35,166 nt of DNA from Acidimicrobiales bacterium. Lineage in GTDB: Bacteria > Actinomycetota > Acidimicrobiia > Acidimicrobiales > MedAcidi-G1. The stretch is from contig JAERSW010000072.1 in NCBI GenBank assembly GCA_016845305.1, forward strand, positions 1 through 35,166, in the 5' to 3' direction. The position numbers and the translations under genes were made by a program. This document shows, one piece after another, positions 1 through 8,256 of this stretch (positions are counted from its first letter, which is position 1; the number at the start of each line of letters is the position of its first letter). The notes beneath the pieces were generated by a model, which was given only the letters and a program-made list of their open reading frames with translations, did no database searches and had not been told where the DNA came from.

Positions 1-14
1 CCCCAGGAGTCCCC

Positions 15-857
15 GTGACGCTCGAACTCGAACTCCCCGAGGTGGAGACCATCCGCTACGCCCTCGACCGGGAGGTCGCCGGCCGCAAGGTGAAGACGGT
101 GGAGGCCGCCTCGATGGCCGTCCTCGGCCGCTACCGGAACCGCAAGCAGTTCGCCTCGGCGGTCGAGGGCCGCAAGCTCGGGGCGGTGCGTCGCATCGGC
201 CTGTTGCTGGTCACCGAGCTGGACGGCGAGGACCTGCTGGTGGTCCGTCCCGGCGCCGGCTCGACCATCCGCCGCCACGCCGCCAAGGACAAGGTGGCCC
301 CGGGCACCGAGTTGACCGTCACGTTCACCGTGGGTGGCCAGTTCCGCCTGGTCGACCCCGAGGGCGCCTCGGAGGCCTGCGTGGTCGCCGGCGACGAGCT
401 CATGGCCGAGTTCCCCGAGCTGGCGTCCCTCGGCATGGACCCGGCCGGCGAGATGATTCCGTGGACCACCTTCGGCGGACAGGTCCTCGGACGGTCGATG
501 CCGCTGAAGGACCTGCTGTGCGACGACTCGATCGTGGTCGGCGTCGGCGACGTCTACTCCGACGAGATCCTCTTCCACGCCGGCCTCCGCCACGACCGCC
601 TGTCGGACGACCTCTCCCACCAGGAGGTGCGGCGGCTGCACCAGGCGCTCATCCAGGTGGTCAACGACGCCATCAAGTACCGGGGCACCGACCTCGAGGA
701 GCGCCCCTTCGTGGACGTGTTCGGGGAGCCCGGGATCTACGGCGAGCACCTCGCCGTGTACGGGAGGGCCGGTGCGCTCAGCGAGCGGAACCGGACCCCC
801 ATCCAGCGCACCAAGTACAAGGGCCGCTGGACCTACTACTGCGACACCCAGGTCTGA
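15..857 (+). CDS. Fpg/MutM-family DNA glycosylase paralogue, probably catalytically inactive
   Basis: The 280-residue protein follows the Fpg/Nei fold from end to end: the LPEVET N-terminal strand (residues 7-12), the helix-two-turn-helix segment GVGDVYSDEILFHAGL (176-191) and the C-terminal VYGR...TPI...YYC hairpin (248-276). Active Fpg needs a proline exposed at the N-terminus after Met removal. Here an MTLE-type extension precedes the motif and Leu5 sits where that Pro should be; only Glu6, equivalent to the second catalytic residue, remains. The beta-strand Lys is Leu63, the H-L-G-M-S/T-G loop is R-P-G-A-G, D-P-R-R-F is D-P-E-G-A, the usual Asn is Asp179, and three of four zinc Cys are lost (Ser256, Asn259, Gln279; Cys276 kept). 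The GTG start has AGGAG 5 nt upstream. The position just before smc is where actinobacterial mutM sits. The frame is open throughout, so it appears maintained, perhaps as a DNA-binding protein; that role is inference. Confidence 0.85.
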   Translation: MTLELELPEVETIRYALDREVAGRKVKTVEAASMAVLGRYRNRKQFASAVEGRKLGAVRRIGLLLVTELDGEDLLVVRPGAGSTIRRHAAKDKVAPGTELTVTFTVGGQFRLVDPEGASEACVVAGDELMAEFPELASLGMDPAGEMIPWTTFGGQVLGRSMPLKDLLCDDSIVVGVGDVYSDEILFHAGLRHDRLSDDLSHQEVRRLHQALIQVVNDAIKYRGTDLEERPFVDVFGEPGIYGEHLAVYGRAGALSERNRTPIQRTKYKGRWTYYCDTQV

Positions 858-864
858 GCGGCCC

Positions 865-924
865 ACCCCGGGACGGGGTTCCCCGCAACGGGGAGTGCGC
901 GCGACCGCGCGGGGCGACGCGCGC
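865..924 (+). terminator. Three consecutive hairpins after the MutM-like gene, no T-tract
   Basis: Two directly abutting perfect 6-bp hairpins with triloops (865-879 with ACCCCG/CGGGGT; 880-894 with TCCCCG/CGGGGA) are followed by a 7-bp GCGCGCG/CGCGCGC stem (897-903 with 918-924). They lie between the stop and the -10 element of the next unit. No T-run follows, so termination is inferred from position and stem strength only. Confidence 0.45.
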
Positions 925-925
925 C

Positions 926-931
926 TAGGGT
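926..931 (+). promoter_or_regulatory. -10 element TAGGGT before smc, leaderless type
   Basis: TAGGGT fits TANNNT and ends 6 nt before an ATG at 938, so transcription would begin on or beside that ATG. No -35 match is visible at 16-18 bp spacing. Confidence 0.5.
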
Positions 932-937
932 GGCGCG

Positions 938-1009
938 ATGGCGAATGACACGGGTGTGATTCCGGGCGGGCGGACCCGGCCCGGCGGGGTGGGGCCGACG
1001 TGTTCCTGA
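938..1009 (+). CDS. Possible 23-codon leaderless upstream ORF overlapping the smc start
   Basis: An ATG at 938 lies 6 nt after the TAGGGT hexamer and opens a 23-codon frame that begins MANDTGVIPGG. It ends with a TGA at 1007-1009, 10 nt inside smc (GTG at 1000) and in a different frame. If transcription starts at about 938, this is the first codon on the mRNA and the smc start would be reached by coupling or by its own G-rich ribosome site (GGGGTGGGG, about 987-995). The peptide resembles nothing I know. It could also be non-coding, with smc having a 60-nt leader. Confidence 0.3.
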   Translation: MANDTGVIPGGRTRPGGVGPTCS

Positions 1010-4000
1010 AGAGCCTCTCCATCAAGGGCTTCAAGTCGTTCGCCGACACGGCGGTGCTGGACATGGAGCCCGGGGTGACCGTCGTGGTCGGCCCCAACGG
1101 CAGCGGCAAGTCCAACGTGGTGGACGCCATCGCCTGGGTGCTCGGCGCCCAGGCCCCCAGCGCCGTGCGGTCCCAGAAGATGGACGACGTCATCTTCGCC
1201 GGCACGGCCACCCGGGCCGCCCTCGGTCGGGCCGAGGTGTCGATCACCGTCGACAACGCCTCGGGGCAGCTCCCGGTGGAGTTCAGCGAGGTCACCATCA
1301 CCCGCACGCTGTTCCGCACCGGGGAGAGCGAGTACGCCATGAACGGGGCCCCGTGCCGGCTGCTCGACATCCAGGAACTGCTGTCCGACGTCGGCGTGGG
1401 CCGGCAGCAGCACGTGATCATCTCGCAGGGACAGATCGACGCCGTGCTGAACGCCCGCCCCGAGGACCGGCGGGCCATCATCGAGGACGCCGCCGGGATC
1501 CTGAAGTACCGGCGTCGCAAGGAGAAGGCCCAGCGCCGCCTCCAGGCCACCGAGGCCAACCTGGACCGCCTCTCCGACCTGCTGCGCGAGGTCCGCCGAC
1601 AGCTCCGTCCGCTGGAGCGGCAGGCCGACGCGGCCCGTCGCCACGGCGACCTGCTGGCCGAGCTCACCGCCCTGCGCCTCCACCGTGCCGGCCGCGAGTT
1701 GGCCACCCTGCGGACCCGGGCCCGCGACGAGGCGGAGACCCGGTCGGCGCTGGCCACCGCCGAGTCCACGCACAACGCCGCCCTGGCCCGCCTCGACGCC
1801 GAGGTGGTGGCCGCCGAGGCCGAGCTGGCCTCGCGGGGCGGCGACGACCTGGGCGACCGGCTGGTCCGGCTCGAGGCGCTGCGGGAGCGCGGCCGCGGCG
1901 TGCGCGGCGTGCTGGTGGAGCGCCTGCGGGGCATCGAGCGGGACCGCTCGGCGCTGGTCTCCCAGCAGGTGGTGGTCGGCCTGGAGGCCGAGTTGGACCG
2001 GTCCGAGGCCGAGATGGCCCGTCTGGAGGCCGAGTCCGAGGAGCTGGCCCCCGACGCCGAGCGGCTCGCCCTGGACGAGACCGAGTTGGCCGCCGACCGG
2101 GCGGCCTTCGAGGTCGACTGGTCGGACGGGGTCCCCGCCCTGGGCGGCCATGCCGCCGAGGCCCGGGGCGAGCTGGGGGTGCTGCGGGCCGCCGTGACCC
2201 AGGCCGATGCCGAGCGGCGACGGGTGGCCGACAGGCTGGCCGCGCTGGAGGAGGCCGCCGACCGGCTGGAGGTGGAGGCGGGGCGCCTGCGGGCCGACCT
2301 GTCCACCGGGGAGACGGCCGAGGAACCGCTGGTCGCCGAGGTGGCGGCCGCCGAGACCCGGGCACACGAAGCGGCGGTGGCCCGCAACGCGGCCTGGGAG
2401 CGGGTGGTGGCGGCCGAGGCCGAGGTCCGCACGGCGACGGCCCGCGTCGACGCCCTCGCCCTGGCCCTCGACGAGGCCCGGTCGCGGGCCGGCGCCGAGC
2501 ACCTGGCCGGCGTGGACGGGGTGCTCGGCACGCTGCTCGACCTGGTCGAGGTCGACGAGGGGTTCGAGGCCGCCTTCGAGGCGGCGGCCGGCTCGGCGCT
2601 GGACGCCGTGGTGGTCGACGGGGTGGACGCGGCCCGTCAGGCGCTGGGAGCCCTGGAGGAGGGCAGGCTGTCGGCGGCCGTCCTGGCCCTCGGAGCAGGG
2701 ACGACCACCGTGCCCGCCCCGCTGGTGGGCGATCCGGTGCGGCCCCACGTGCGACCCCGGATGGGGGGTGGGGCCGCCGGTCTCGACGAGTTGCTGGACC
2801 GCCTGCTCGGGTCGGCCGTCGTCGTCGATGCCCCGCTGGTCGACCTGGTCGACCTGGCCATCGGCCACCCCGAGGCGGTCCTGGTGACCCGCGGTGGCGA
2901 CCGCCTCGGCCCGACCGGCTGGCGGGTCGGGGGCGACGGTCGGGGTGCGACCGGCGCCGCGCTGGCCGAGGCGGAGGGCCGCCTCGCCGCGGCGGAGGCC
3001 GAGCGGGTCGACGCCGCCGGTGCGTTCGACCTCGCCGAGGCGGCCACCTCGGCCGCCGACGACCAGGTGGCCCGGGGCAATCGGGCGCTGGACGAACACG
3101 ACGGCCGGTTCACCGCGGCCGCCGAGGCCCTGCAGCGCCTCCAGGCGGAGCGTCGCGACCTGACCAACGAGGCCGAGGGCCTGCGGAGCCGCCTCGGCGA
3201 GATGGACCAGCGGAGGGCCGACGACGGCCGCCGTGTGGCCGAACTCGAGGAGCGCCTCCCGACGCTGGAGGCCGACGAGGAGGCCTCGCTGGAGGCCGGC
3301 CGTCGCATGGCCGCGGCCCGCAACGCCCTGGAGGAGCGGGCGGCCGGCATCGGCGCCCGACGCACCGGCCACGACGTCCGGGTTGCCGACGTGACGGGCC
3401 GCCTGACCGTGGTCCGGGCCCGTGTGGTCGAGGTCCGGGCCCGGCTCGAGCAGCTGGCCGACGAGCGGGTCGCCGCGGCGGCCCAGCGCGACGACCTGGA
3501 GGGCCGGGAGGCGGCCACCCGGACGCTGGTGGACGCCGTGGACGCCCGCATGGCCGTCGTCGACGCCCGCCTCGACGCGCTCCGGGAGCACCGTCGCCGC
3601 CAGTCCGAGCGGGTGCGGGCCGTGGCCGCCCGCCTCGACGGGCTCCGCCGCGACCGGACCGCAGCGGAGACGGCGCTCCGGGAGGCCCGGGAGCGCTCAT
3701 CCCGTCTCGAGGTGGAACGGGCCGAGACCCGCATGCGGATCGAGGGCATCACCGAGACCATCCGGTCCGAGTTCGACCGGGAGCCCGAGGCGGCGCTCGA
3801 CGCGCCGTGTCCGGAGCTGGCCGACGGCGTGACCCCGGCCGGTCGCATCGCCGAGCTGGAACGCGAGCTGAAGCTGATGGGGCCCATCAACCCGCTGGCC
3901 CTGGCCGAGTTCGACTCGCTCCGGGAGCGCCACGAGTTCCTCCAGGAGCAGCTGGACGACATCCGTGCCACCCGGAAGGAGCTCCGCAAGGTCATCCGGT

Positions 4001-4512
4001 CGGTCGACGAGGAGATCGTCTCGGTGTTCGCCTCGGCCTTCGCCGAGGTGTCCAGCCACTTCGAGGACCTGTTCGAGTCGCTGTTCCCGGGTGGACAGGG
4101 CCGGCTCCGCCTCACCACCCCGGACGACCTGCTGGAGACCGGGCTGGAGGTCGAGGCCCGCCCGTCGGGCAAGAACGTGAAGAAGCTGTCGCTGCTGTCC
4201 GGTGGCGAGCGCTCCCTGACCGCCCTGGCCTTCCTCTTCGCCGTCTTCCGCAGCCGGCCGTCCCCCTTCTACGTGATGGACGAGGTCGAGGCCGCCCTCG
4301 ACGACGTGAACCTCCACCGGTTCCTCGGACTGGTCGACCAGTTCCGCGACGATGCCCAGCTGGTGATCGTCAGCCACCAGAAGCGGACCATGGAGGCCGC
4401 CGACTGCCTCTACGGGGTGTCGATGGCCCCCGGCGGGTCGTCGAAGGTGGTCAGCGAGCGGGTCGGTGCCGAACGGGTGGCCGCCCGCCTGGGCGTGCTC
4501 GCCAACGGCTGA
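1000..4512 (+). CDS. smc: Chromosome segregation protein SMC
   Basis: The 1170-residue SMC ATPase would, with ScpA and ScpB (not in the window), form the bacterial condensin that organises and segregates the chromosome. Residues 31-38 are the Walker A motif GPNGSGKS in the N-terminal head. The Q-loop region QQHVIISQGQID lies near 136-147. Two long coiled-coil arms, rich in Ala, Glu and Arg, flank a hinge at about 505-645. The C-terminal head carries KLMGPINPLALAEF, the ABC signature LSGGERS near 1066 and Walker B with D-loop YVMDEVEAALDD near 1091. Length and domain order are normal for the family. The GTG start places FLKSLSIKGFKSF at the N-terminus as in other SMC proteins. ftsY and ffh downstream are the usual neighbours, but a two-component system and a protease are inserted between. 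Confidence 0.98.
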   Translation: MFLKSLSIKGFKSFADTAVLDMEPGVTVVVGPNGSGKSNVVDAIAWVLGAQAPSAVRSQKMDDVIFAGTATRAALGRAEVSITVDNASGQLPVEFSEVTITRTLFRTGESEYAMNGAPCRLLDIQELLSDVGVGRQQHVIISQGQIDAVLNARPEDRRAIIEDAAGILKYRRRKEKAQRRLQATEANLDRLSDLLREVRRQLRPLERQADAARRHGDLLAELTALRLHRAGRELATLRTRARDEAETRSALATAESTHNAALARLDAEVVAAEAELASRGGDDLGDRLVRLEALRERGRGVRGVLVERLRGIERDRSALVSQQVVVGLEAELDRSEAEMARLEAESEELAPDAERLALDETELAADRAAFEVDWSDGVPALGGHAAEARGELGVLRAAVTQADAERRRVADRLAALEEAADRLEVEAGRLRADLSTGETAEEPLVAEVAAAETRAHEAAVARNAAWERVVAAEAEVRTATARVDALALALDEARSRAGAEHLAGVDGVLGTLLDLVEVDEGFEAAFEAAAGSALDAVVVDGVDAARQALGALEEGRLSAAVLALGAGTTTVPAPLVGDPVRPHVRPRMGGGAAGLDELLDRLLGSAVVVDAPLVDLVDLAIGHPEAVLVTRGGDRLGPTGWRVGGDGRGATGAALAEAEGRLAAAEAERVDAAGAFDLAEAATSAADDQVARGNRALDEHDGRFTAAAEALQRLQAERRDLTNEAEGLRSRLGEMDQRRADDGRRVAELEERLPTLEADEEASLEAGRRMAAARNALEERAAGIGARRTGHDVRVADVTGRLTVVRARVVEVRARLEQLADERVAAAAQRDDLEGREAATRTLVDAVDARMAVVDARLDALREHRRRQSERVRAVAARLDGLRRDRTAAETALREARERSSRLEVERAETRMRIEGITETIRSEFDREPEAALDAPCPELADGVTPAGRIAELERELKLMGPINPLALAEFDSLRERHEFLQEQLDDIRATRKELRKVIRSVDEEIVSVFASAFAEVSSHFEDLFESLFPGGQGRLRLTTPDDLLETGLEVEARPSGKNVKKLSLLSGGERSLTALAFLFAVFRSRPSPFYVMDEVEAALDDVNLHRFLGLVDQFRDDAQLVIVSHQKRTMEAADCLYGVSMAPGGSSKVVSERVGAERVAARLGVLANG

Positions 4513-4542
4513 CCCGCCGGGCTCGCCGCGGGCACCGGTGAC

Positions 4543-4557
4543 GGGCCGCCGCGGCCC
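4543..4557 (+). terminator. Hairpin after smc, no T-tract
   Basis: A perfect GGGCCG/CGGCCC stem (4543-4548 with 4552-4557) with a 3-nt loop lies between the smc stop and the next -10 element. No T-run follows. Confidence 0.35.
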
Positions 4558-4576
4558 CTGCCGCCGGGTGGACGGG

Positions 4577-4582
4577 TACCGT
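4577..4582 (+). promoter_or_regulatory. -10 element TACCGT, leaderless type, for the two-component operon
   Basis: TACCGT ends exactly 7 nt before the GTG start at 4590. No ribosome site precedes that GTG, which supports leaderless translation. Confidence 0.55.
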
Positions 4583-4589
4583 CGGCGGC

Positions 4590-5315
4590 GTGCGCATCCT
4601 CGTGGTCGACGACGAGGCCGACCTGGTCGACGCCCTGGCCAGGGGCCTCCGACGGGAGGGCTACGCCGTGGACACGGCCACCGACGGCGAAGAGGCCCTC
4701 GCCAAGGCGTCCTGGACGCCCTACGACCTCGTCTGCCTCGACCTGACGATGCCGGGGATCGACGGGCTGGAGGTGTGCGAGCGGCTCCGCGAGGAACCGC
4801 CGGAGGGGGTGGTCCCCCGGGTCCTGATGCTCACCGCCCGGGACACCCTCGAGGACCGGATCCGGGGCCTCGACGTCGGCGCCGACGACTACCTGGTCAA
4901 GCCGTTCGCCTTCGACGAGCTGTCGGCCCGCATCCGCTCGTTGCTGCGGCGGGACCCCGGGCGTTCGGGGGCGGTCCTGCGGGTCGGGGACGTCGAGCTG
5001 GACACGGCCCGCCATCGGGCGGTGCGGGGCGACCGGGTCCTGGAGCTGACGGCCAAGGAGTTCGCCCTCCTGCGGTACTTCATGAGCAGTCCCGGTGAGG
5101 TGATCTCCCAGGAACGGCTGCTGGACCACGTGTGGGACGAACACGCCGATCCGTTCACCAACACGGTCCGGGTCACGGTGGGCACCCTGCGACGCAAGCT
5201 GAGCGTCGACGACGAGGCGCCCCTGCTGGAGACGGTGGTCGGCTCCGGCTACCGGCTGGTCGAGCCGTCGGGTGGGGTCGTCGACGGCCGCGGGACCGGC
5301 GGGCCCGGATCGTGA
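4590..5315 (+). CDS. OmpR/PhoB-family response regulator
   Basis: The 241-residue regulator has a receiver domain (about 1-118) with the acidic pair Asp7/Asp8, phosphoacceptor Asp51 in LDLTMPG, the conserved Thr in MLTARD and the Lys in DDYLVKPF. A winged-helix DNA-binding domain follows (about 128-225) with LTAKEFALLRYF and TVRVTVGTLRRKL...GSGYRLV. It would be phosphorylated by the kinase encoded next; the two genes overlap by 4 bases. Together with the HtrA protease downstream the order matches mycobacterial mprA-mprB-pepD, which senses envelope stress. By that parallel it may control the protease, but no operator is proven. The residues do not establish orthology with MprA, so no symbol is assigned. 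Confidence 0.95.
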   Translation: MRILVVDDEADLVDALARGLRREGYAVDTATDGEEALAKASWTPYDLVCLDLTMPGIDGLEVCERLREEPPEGVVPRVLMLTARDTLEDRIRGLDVGADDYLVKPFAFDELSARIRSLLRRDPGRSGAVLRVGDVELDTARHRAVRGDRVLELTAKEFALLRYFMSSPGEVISQERLLDHVWDEHADPFTNTVRVTVGTLRRKLSVDDEAPLLETVVGSGYRLVEPSGGVVDGRGTGGPGS

Positions 5316-6535
5316 AGGGTCCGGGCCTCCGCCTGGCCGACCGGATGCCCGACCGGTTCGGGAGCCTCCGGACCCGCCTTGCCCTGCTGTACTCGACCGT
5401 CCTGTTCGTGCTCGCCGCGGTCATGGTCGGCGGTATCTACCTGGGCCTGTCCCGGGCCCTGTCCGACGAGCCCACCTCCCGGCTGACCCGCTTCGAGCAG
5501 CTGGCCGCCGACTCTCCGGCCGGGTCGCCGGCCGAGGGCGAGGTCGCCTTCGTGCCCGAGCAGCGGCCCGACCGGCCATGGCTGGTCGTCTTCGAGGAGG
5601 AGGTCAACCGGCGGGCCCTGGAGCGGCTCCGGGCCTACTCGTTCACGGCCCTGGCCGGCCTGTTCCTGGGCAGCCTCCTGGTGGGGTGGTACGTGGCCGG
5701 GCTGGTGCTGCGACCCATCGGCCGGATCACCGCGGTGGCCCGGGAGATCACCGCCACCGACCTGTCGCGTCGCATCGACCTCGGGGGGCCGTCCGACGAG
5801 CTGCAGGACCTGGCCGACACCTTCGACGACATGCTGGGCCGCCTCGACGAGGCCTTCGAGGGCCAGCGGCGGTTCGTGGCCGAGGCCTCGCACGAGCTGC
5901 GCAACCCGTTGGCCGTGCTGCGGACCAACCTCGACGTGGTCATGGCCGACGACGACGCGGCGCCCGACGACTTCCGGGCCGCCGGGTCGGTCGCCCTGCG
6001 GGCCGCCGAGCGCATGTCGGTGCTGGTCGACGACCTGCTGCTGTCGGCCCACCACGAACGCCCCGACGCAGATCGCCGTCCGATGGACCTGGCCCGGGTG
6101 GTGGCCGAGACCGTCGAGGACTTCGGTGCCGCGGCGACCACCGCCGGCGTGGTCCTGGAGCACCGTCCCGGGGAAGGGCTGTCGGTGGTCGGTGACCCGG
6201 CAGCGCTCCGGCGGGCGGTGGCCAACCTGCTGAGCAACGCCATCCGGGTCTCCGATGCCGGTGGGACGGTCCGGGTCGACACCGGGGGGGACGACGACCG
6301 GGTCTGGGCCTCGGTGGTGGACCACGGGCCGGGCATCGCCGCCGACCACCTCGACGACGTCTTCCAGCGGTTCTGGCGGGGCGACCGGGCCTCGGCCCGG
6401 GAGGCCGGCCGCTCCGGCCTCGGCCTGGCCATCGTCCGCCAGATCGCCGAAGGCCACGGCGGGCGGGCCACCGTCCGGTCCACGCTGGGGGAGGGCTCCA
6501 CCTTCACGGTGTGGTTGCCCCGGCTCGTGCCCTGA
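5312..6535 (+). CDS. Membrane sensor histidine kinase
   Basis: I place the start at GTG 5312, overlapping the regulator stop as GTGA, which gives 407 residues. Transmembrane segments at about 23-46 and 109-133 flank a short extracytoplasmic region of about 60 residues. A HAMP domain (about 131-183) leads into the dimerisation/phosphoacceptor helix FVAEASHELRNPL with His194. The ATPase domain shows the N box NLLSNAIRVS, G1 DHGPGI, F box FQRFWRG and G2 GRSGLGLAIV. It should autophosphorylate at His194 and pass phosphate to Asp51 of the adjacent regulator. The short sensor loop suggests a small ligand, an envelope signal or a partner protein; the stimulus cannot be read from sequence. Confidence 0.95.
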   Translation: MKGPGLRLADRMPDRFGSLRTRLALLYSTVLFVLAAVMVGGIYLGLSRALSDEPTSRLTRFEQLAADSPAGSPAEGEVAFVPEQRPDRPWLVVFEEEVNRRALERLRAYSFTALAGLFLGSLLVGWYVAGLVLRPIGRITAVAREITATDLSRRIDLGGPSDELQDLADTFDDMLGRLDEAFEGQRRFVAEASHELRNPLAVLRTNLDVVMADDDAAPDDFRAAGSVALRAAERMSVLVDDLLLSAHHERPDADRRPMDLARVVAETVEDFGAAATTAGVVLEHRPGEGLSVVGDPAALRRAVANLLSNAIRVSDAGGTVRVDTGGDDDRVWASVVDHGPGIAADHLDDVFQRFWRGDRASAREAGRSGLGLAIVRQIAEGHGGRATVRSTLGEGSTFTVWLPRLVP

Positions 6536-6567
6536 CCGGTCCGGCGTCGTGAAACGACCGGGACCGG
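6536..6567 (+). terminator. Compound hairpin after the kinase gene, no T-tract
   Basis: It begins immediately after the stop codon. The outer stem is CCGGTCC (6536-6542) with GGACCGG (6561-6567); an inner stem GTCGT/ACGAC (6546-6550 with 6554-6558) closes a GAA loop. It ends 2 nt before the next -10 element. Confidence 0.45.
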
Positions 6568-6569
6568 CC

Positions 6570-6575
6570 TACTTT
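6570..6575 (+). promoter_or_regulatory. -10 element TACTTT, leaderless type, for the HtrA protease
   Basis: TACTTT ends 7 nt before the ATG at 6583, giving the protease its own promoter despite its place after the two-component genes. A poor -35 candidate (TCGTGA, 6547-6552) sits 17 bp upstream. Confidence 0.6.
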
Positions 6576-6582
6576 TGCGGCC

Positions 6583-8253
6583 ATGGTCGACGTGCCCGAC
6601 GCTGACGGAGGAGCGCCCCGCTCGGTGGAGCGCAGCAGCATCGAGGTCGGATCTCCACGCGAACGGTCGCGGTCGGAGTCCCCCTCGCCCCTTCCCGGAC
6701 CCCGGGAGGAACCGTCAGAGTCGACGTCGTTCCCGGGCCTGCTCCCGGCCCCGGTCAAGCCGATCGACCCGCCGGTGGCGGTCAGCGGTCGCCTGGTGGC
6801 CGGGGTGGCCGGCATGGCCGGCCTCGTGGTGGCCCTGGTGGTGGGCCTGGCCGCGGGGTGGTTCCTCCGGGGCGACGGCCCGTCGGACGACGGGGGCGAC
6901 CTGTCGGCCTCCGAGGTGGTGCGGCTCATGGACGAGTTGGCGGCCGGTTCGTCGACCGTCGACGCCGACGAGGTCCGTGCCCTGGTCGACGCGGCGGTGG
7001 CCGAGGCGCTGTCCGGCGCGGAGCCCGGGCTCTCCCGGACGGAGGTCGAGGCCCTGGTCGCCTCCGGGATCGACGACCTCTCCGACCCCGGCGGGGTCGG
7101 CCTCAGCGCCGAGGAGGTCACGGCCATCGTGTCCACGGTGGTCGACGAGTCCTCGGGCCTCGACCGGGCGGACGTGGAGGCGCTGGTGGGCCGCCTGGTG
7201 GAGGAGTCCTCCGGCCTGGACGCCACCGAGGTCGAGTCCCTGGTGGCCCGGCTGTTCGCCGACGCTCCGGTGGACGACTCGGGCGACGAGCCGGTGGTGG
7301 CCGTCGCCGAGGCGCTCCGGGACACCGTGGTCCTCGTGTCGGTGCCCGACCAGGGGCACGGGTCGGGGATCGTCATGGAGGGTGGTCGGATCGTGACCAA
7401 CGCCCACGTGGTGGACGGGGCCGACGAGGTGGTGGTCAGCCTCCCCAACGGTCGGGAGGTCGAGGCCGAGATCATCGGCGTGGACGTCCGTCGGGACGTG
7501 GCGGTCCTCGGGCTGGCCGACGGGATCGAGGGGCTGGTGCCCGCCGTGTTCGCCTTCAGCGAGGACCTCCGGGTCGGCCAGCTGGCCGTCGCCCTCGGGA
7601 GCCCGTTCGACCTCGACCGGACGGTCACCAGCGGCATCGTGAGCGCCCTGGGTCGGGTCATCGACTCGTACGGCTGTGAGAACGGCCCCGGCGCCGACTG
7701 CGCAGGCGTGGCCATGATCCAGACCGACGCCCCGATCAACCCCGGCAACTCGGGCGGGCCCCTGGCCGACCGCCAGGGTCGGGTCATCGGGATGAACACC
7801 TCGATCCGCGGCGGCGGGATCTTCGGTGGCGGCAACATCGGCCTCGGCTTCGCCATCCCCAGCGACACCGTGGTGCTGGTCGCCCAGCGCCTCATCGACG
7901 GGGAGCCGGTGGGGACCGCCTGGCTGGGGATCCGCGGCCAGTCGCCCGTCGACGGCAGCCCGGGAGCCCTCGTCGTCGAGGTCGTCGAGGGCTCGCCGGC
8001 CCACGCCGCCGGCCTTCAGGTGGACGATCGGATCTTCCGCTCCGACGGCCGCCCGATCCGCGACATGCCGGCCCTGCGTGCCGACATCCAGATCCGCCTT
8101 CCCGGCTCCTCGGTCACCCTGGAGGTGGACCGCGGCGGCGAGATCCTCCGCCTCGAGGTCGACCTCGGGGCCTTCGACGACCAGTTCGTCGAGCCGCCCG
8201 ACGCCGGCGATGGTGACGGGGATGACGCTGACGGCGGGGACGACGACGAGTGA
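6583..8253 (+). CDS. Membrane-anchored HtrA/DegP-type serine protease with PDZ domain
   Basis: The 556-residue protein has a Ser/Pro/Glu-rich cytoplasmic N-terminus (1-65), one transmembrane segment (about 71-94), a repeat stalk (about 107-226), a trypsin-like domain (about 240-425) and a PDZ domain (about 435-525), then an Asp/Gly-rich tail. The catalytic triad is visible: His275 in VTNAHVV, Asp305 in RRDVAVLGL and Ser390 in NPGNSGGPL. It should degrade or chaperone damaged proteins outside the membrane. The stalk holds several copies of an (S/D)xxEVxxLVxxxV pattern spaced by about 16-25 residues and ending in ESSGLD, which is unusual for HtrA and likely helical. The neighbourhood resembles mprA-mprB-pepD. 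No ribosome site is seen and the start is chosen from the -10 spacing. Confidence 0.95.
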   Translation: MVDVPDADGGAPRSVERSSIEVGSPRERSRSESPSPLPGPREEPSESTSFPGLLPAPVKPIDPPVAVSGRLVAGVAGMAGLVVALVVGLAAGWFLRGDGPSDDGGDLSASEVVRLMDELAAGSSTVDADEVRALVDAAVAEALSGAEPGLSRTEVEALVASGIDDLSDPGGVGLSAEEVTAIVSTVVDESSGLDRADVEALVGRLVEESSGLDATEVESLVARLFADAPVDDSGDEPVVAVAEALRDTVVLVSVPDQGHGSGIVMEGGRIVTNAHVVDGADEVVVSLPNGREVEAEIIGVDVRRDVAVLGLADGIEGLVPAVFAFSEDLRVGQLAVALGSPFDLDRTVTSGIVSALGRVIDSYGCENGPGADCAGVAMIQTDAPINPGNSGGPLADRQGRVIGMNTSIRGGGIFGGGNIGLGFAIPSDTVVLVAQRLIDGEPVGTAWLGIRGQSPVDGSPGALVVEVVEGSPAHAAGLQVDDRIFRSDGRPIRDMPALRADIQIRLPGSSVTLEVDRGGEILRLEVDLGAFDDQFVEPPDAGDGDGDDADGGDDDE

Positions 8254-8256
8254 CCG

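Noticed and set aside
925-3591. Long minus-strand frame opposite smc
   Set aside because: Low-complexity Gly/Arg/His composition and full overlap with a certain gene.
1353-4541. 1062-codon plus-strand frame inside smc
   Set aside because: Arg/Pro/Gly-rich frame-shifted reading of smc; no domains.
5132-5311. Earlier start for the histidine kinase
   Set aside because: The upstream part is a shifted reading of the regulator's DNA-binding domain; GTG 5312 overlaps the regulator stop and gives a normal N-terminus before the first membrane helix.
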